From: an uncultured Oscillospiraceae bacterium
GTDB taxonomy: Bacteria > Bacillota > Clostridia > Oscillospirales > Ruminococcaceae
Reading direction: 5' to 3'
Length of the DNA stretch: 11,317 nucleotides
NCBI GenBank assembly: GCA_900540595.1
Contig: UQGL01000051.1
Coordinates: 1 to 11,317 of the forward strand
Part shown: positions 10,977 through 11,317 of the stretch, in pieces
How the letters are laid out: each line of letters opens with the position of its first letter
Numbering within the stretch: position 1 is the stretch's first letter
Notes under the pieces: model-generated
Database searches by the model: none
Told to the model about the DNA's origin: nothing
What the model saw: the letters and a program-made list of their open reading frames with translations, nothing else
Program-made: the position numbers and the translations under genes

Positions 10977-11317
10977 TTAGTCACGCATTCTTTCGACTAA
11001 CGATTGTTTATGAATATAGCGATTTACAAATACAGTAATTGCAATTTGTCCGATGACTACTGCAACTATCAAAACAAGCGTTTGGGTAATCGGATATTCG
11101 TATTGACTAATCGTTAGAATTTGGGTGTTTATAATAATGCGTACCAATAAATACCCCAGCCCATTTCCGATGGTTAGTGACAGTGCTAATGTTCCAAAAG
11201 TAAAGAACAGTCCTTCCCGATGTATCATTTGACGTAGTTGCTTATCAGACAAACCGATTGCTTGCAAAATTCCCAATTCCTTTTTGCGAACTAAAATACT
11301 CGTAATCATTGTATTGA
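10977..11317 (-). CDS. FtsX/MacB-type ABC transporter permease, C-terminal part (cut by window edge)
   Basis: The frame is open to the right edge; about 113 residues of the C-terminus are present. They show the typical FtsX permease end: NTMITSILVRKKELGILQAIGLSDKQLRQMI, followed by helices around GLFFTFGTLALSLTIGNGLGYLLV and TQTLVLIVAVVIGQIAITVFV, and a basic tail ending ERMRD. Such permeases work with an ATPase in exporting or defending against antimicrobial peptides, lipids or similar compounds. The substrate cannot be told here, and the ATPase and N-terminal domain must lie to the right. It is the upstream partner of the tandem receiver gene. The internal Met at 11309 is not the start. Confidence 0.9.
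   Translation of the reverse strand, partial: NTMITSILVRKKELGILQAIGLSDKQLRQMIHREGLFFTFGTLALSLTIGNGLGYLLVRIIINTQILTISQYEYPITQTLVLIVAVVIGQIAITVFVNRYIHKQSLVERMRD

Larger units (their letters stand above)
6551..11317. mobile_element. Integrated element (ICE- or transposon-like) with serine recombinase, left end
   Basis: The element starts inside the radical SAM gene and runs past the right edge of the window, where no host sequence has returned. It is recognisable by lower GC than the flank, a large serine recombinase reading outward at the edge, a sigma-like HTH protein of the type common in Firmicute conjugative elements, a MazF-type toxin gene, and a transporter/regulator cargo unit. No transfer genes (relaxase, coupling protein, T4SS) are in view, so conjugative versus merely mobilizable status is open. 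Confidence 0.8.

Noticed and set aside
6551..11317. Prophage
   Set aside because: No capsid, terminase, portal or lysis genes; the recombinase, sigma-like and transporter genes fit an ICE or transposon better.
1..11317. CRISPR array or tRNA genes
   Set aside because: No regularly spaced repeats and no cloverleaf or TTCRANNC-type T-arm in a proper context were found on either strand.

Overview
The window joins two different kinds of DNA. Positions 1 to about 6551 look like GC-rich chromosome of a low-branching Firmicute, most like the gut Faecalibacterium/Gemmiger/Subdoligranulum group. The reasons are strong GGAGG ribosome sites, a ruvX gene close to a DUF1292 (YrzB-like) gene, an XRE-type LexA-like repressor, and an intergenic repeat ending in AAGCCTTCCCCC that I associate from memory with these genomes. 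From about 6551 to the right edge the DNA is clearly more AT-rich and carries a mobile element that continues beyond the window.

Chromosomal part. ruvX (83-541) and uppS (557-1282) form a short operon. A 218-bp MITE-like repeat and a bidirectional terminator separate it from the convergent cyclophilin lipoprotein gene (1592-2368, minus). A divergent promoter region then leads to the DUF1292 gene (2500-2826). Next comes a roughly 187-nt stretch that folds into a long closed structure ending in T5, a candidate structured ncRNA, followed by an independent terminator. A peroxiredoxin-like gene without the peroxidatic cysteine (3102-3866) converges with cutC (minus). A small two-helix membrane protein (4827-5096, minus) is transcribed divergently from a LexA-like autocleaving repressor (5346-5975). 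The region ends with a radical SAM gene (starting 6142) that is cut after about 137 codons.

Mobile element. The radical SAM gene is interrupted at about 6551 by an element whose edge gene is a large serine recombinase (minus). The recombinase frame runs through the junction into the antisense strand of the broken host gene. Upstream of it on the same strand lie a 53-aa acidic protein, a MazF/PemK-type endoribonuclease, two overlapping micro-ORFs joined by ATGA, and a sigma-like helix-turn-helix protein whose ribosome site is next to a strong hairpin. Together they look like a compact recombination-control module. A region of about 430 bp with terminators separates it from a two-gene piece of cargo: a stand-alone tandem-receiver protein and the C-terminal part of an FtsX/MacB-type ABC permease cut by the window edge. 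The second element end and the rest of the radical SAM gene lie outside the window.

All functional names come from motif recognition by eye. No searches or folding programs were run.
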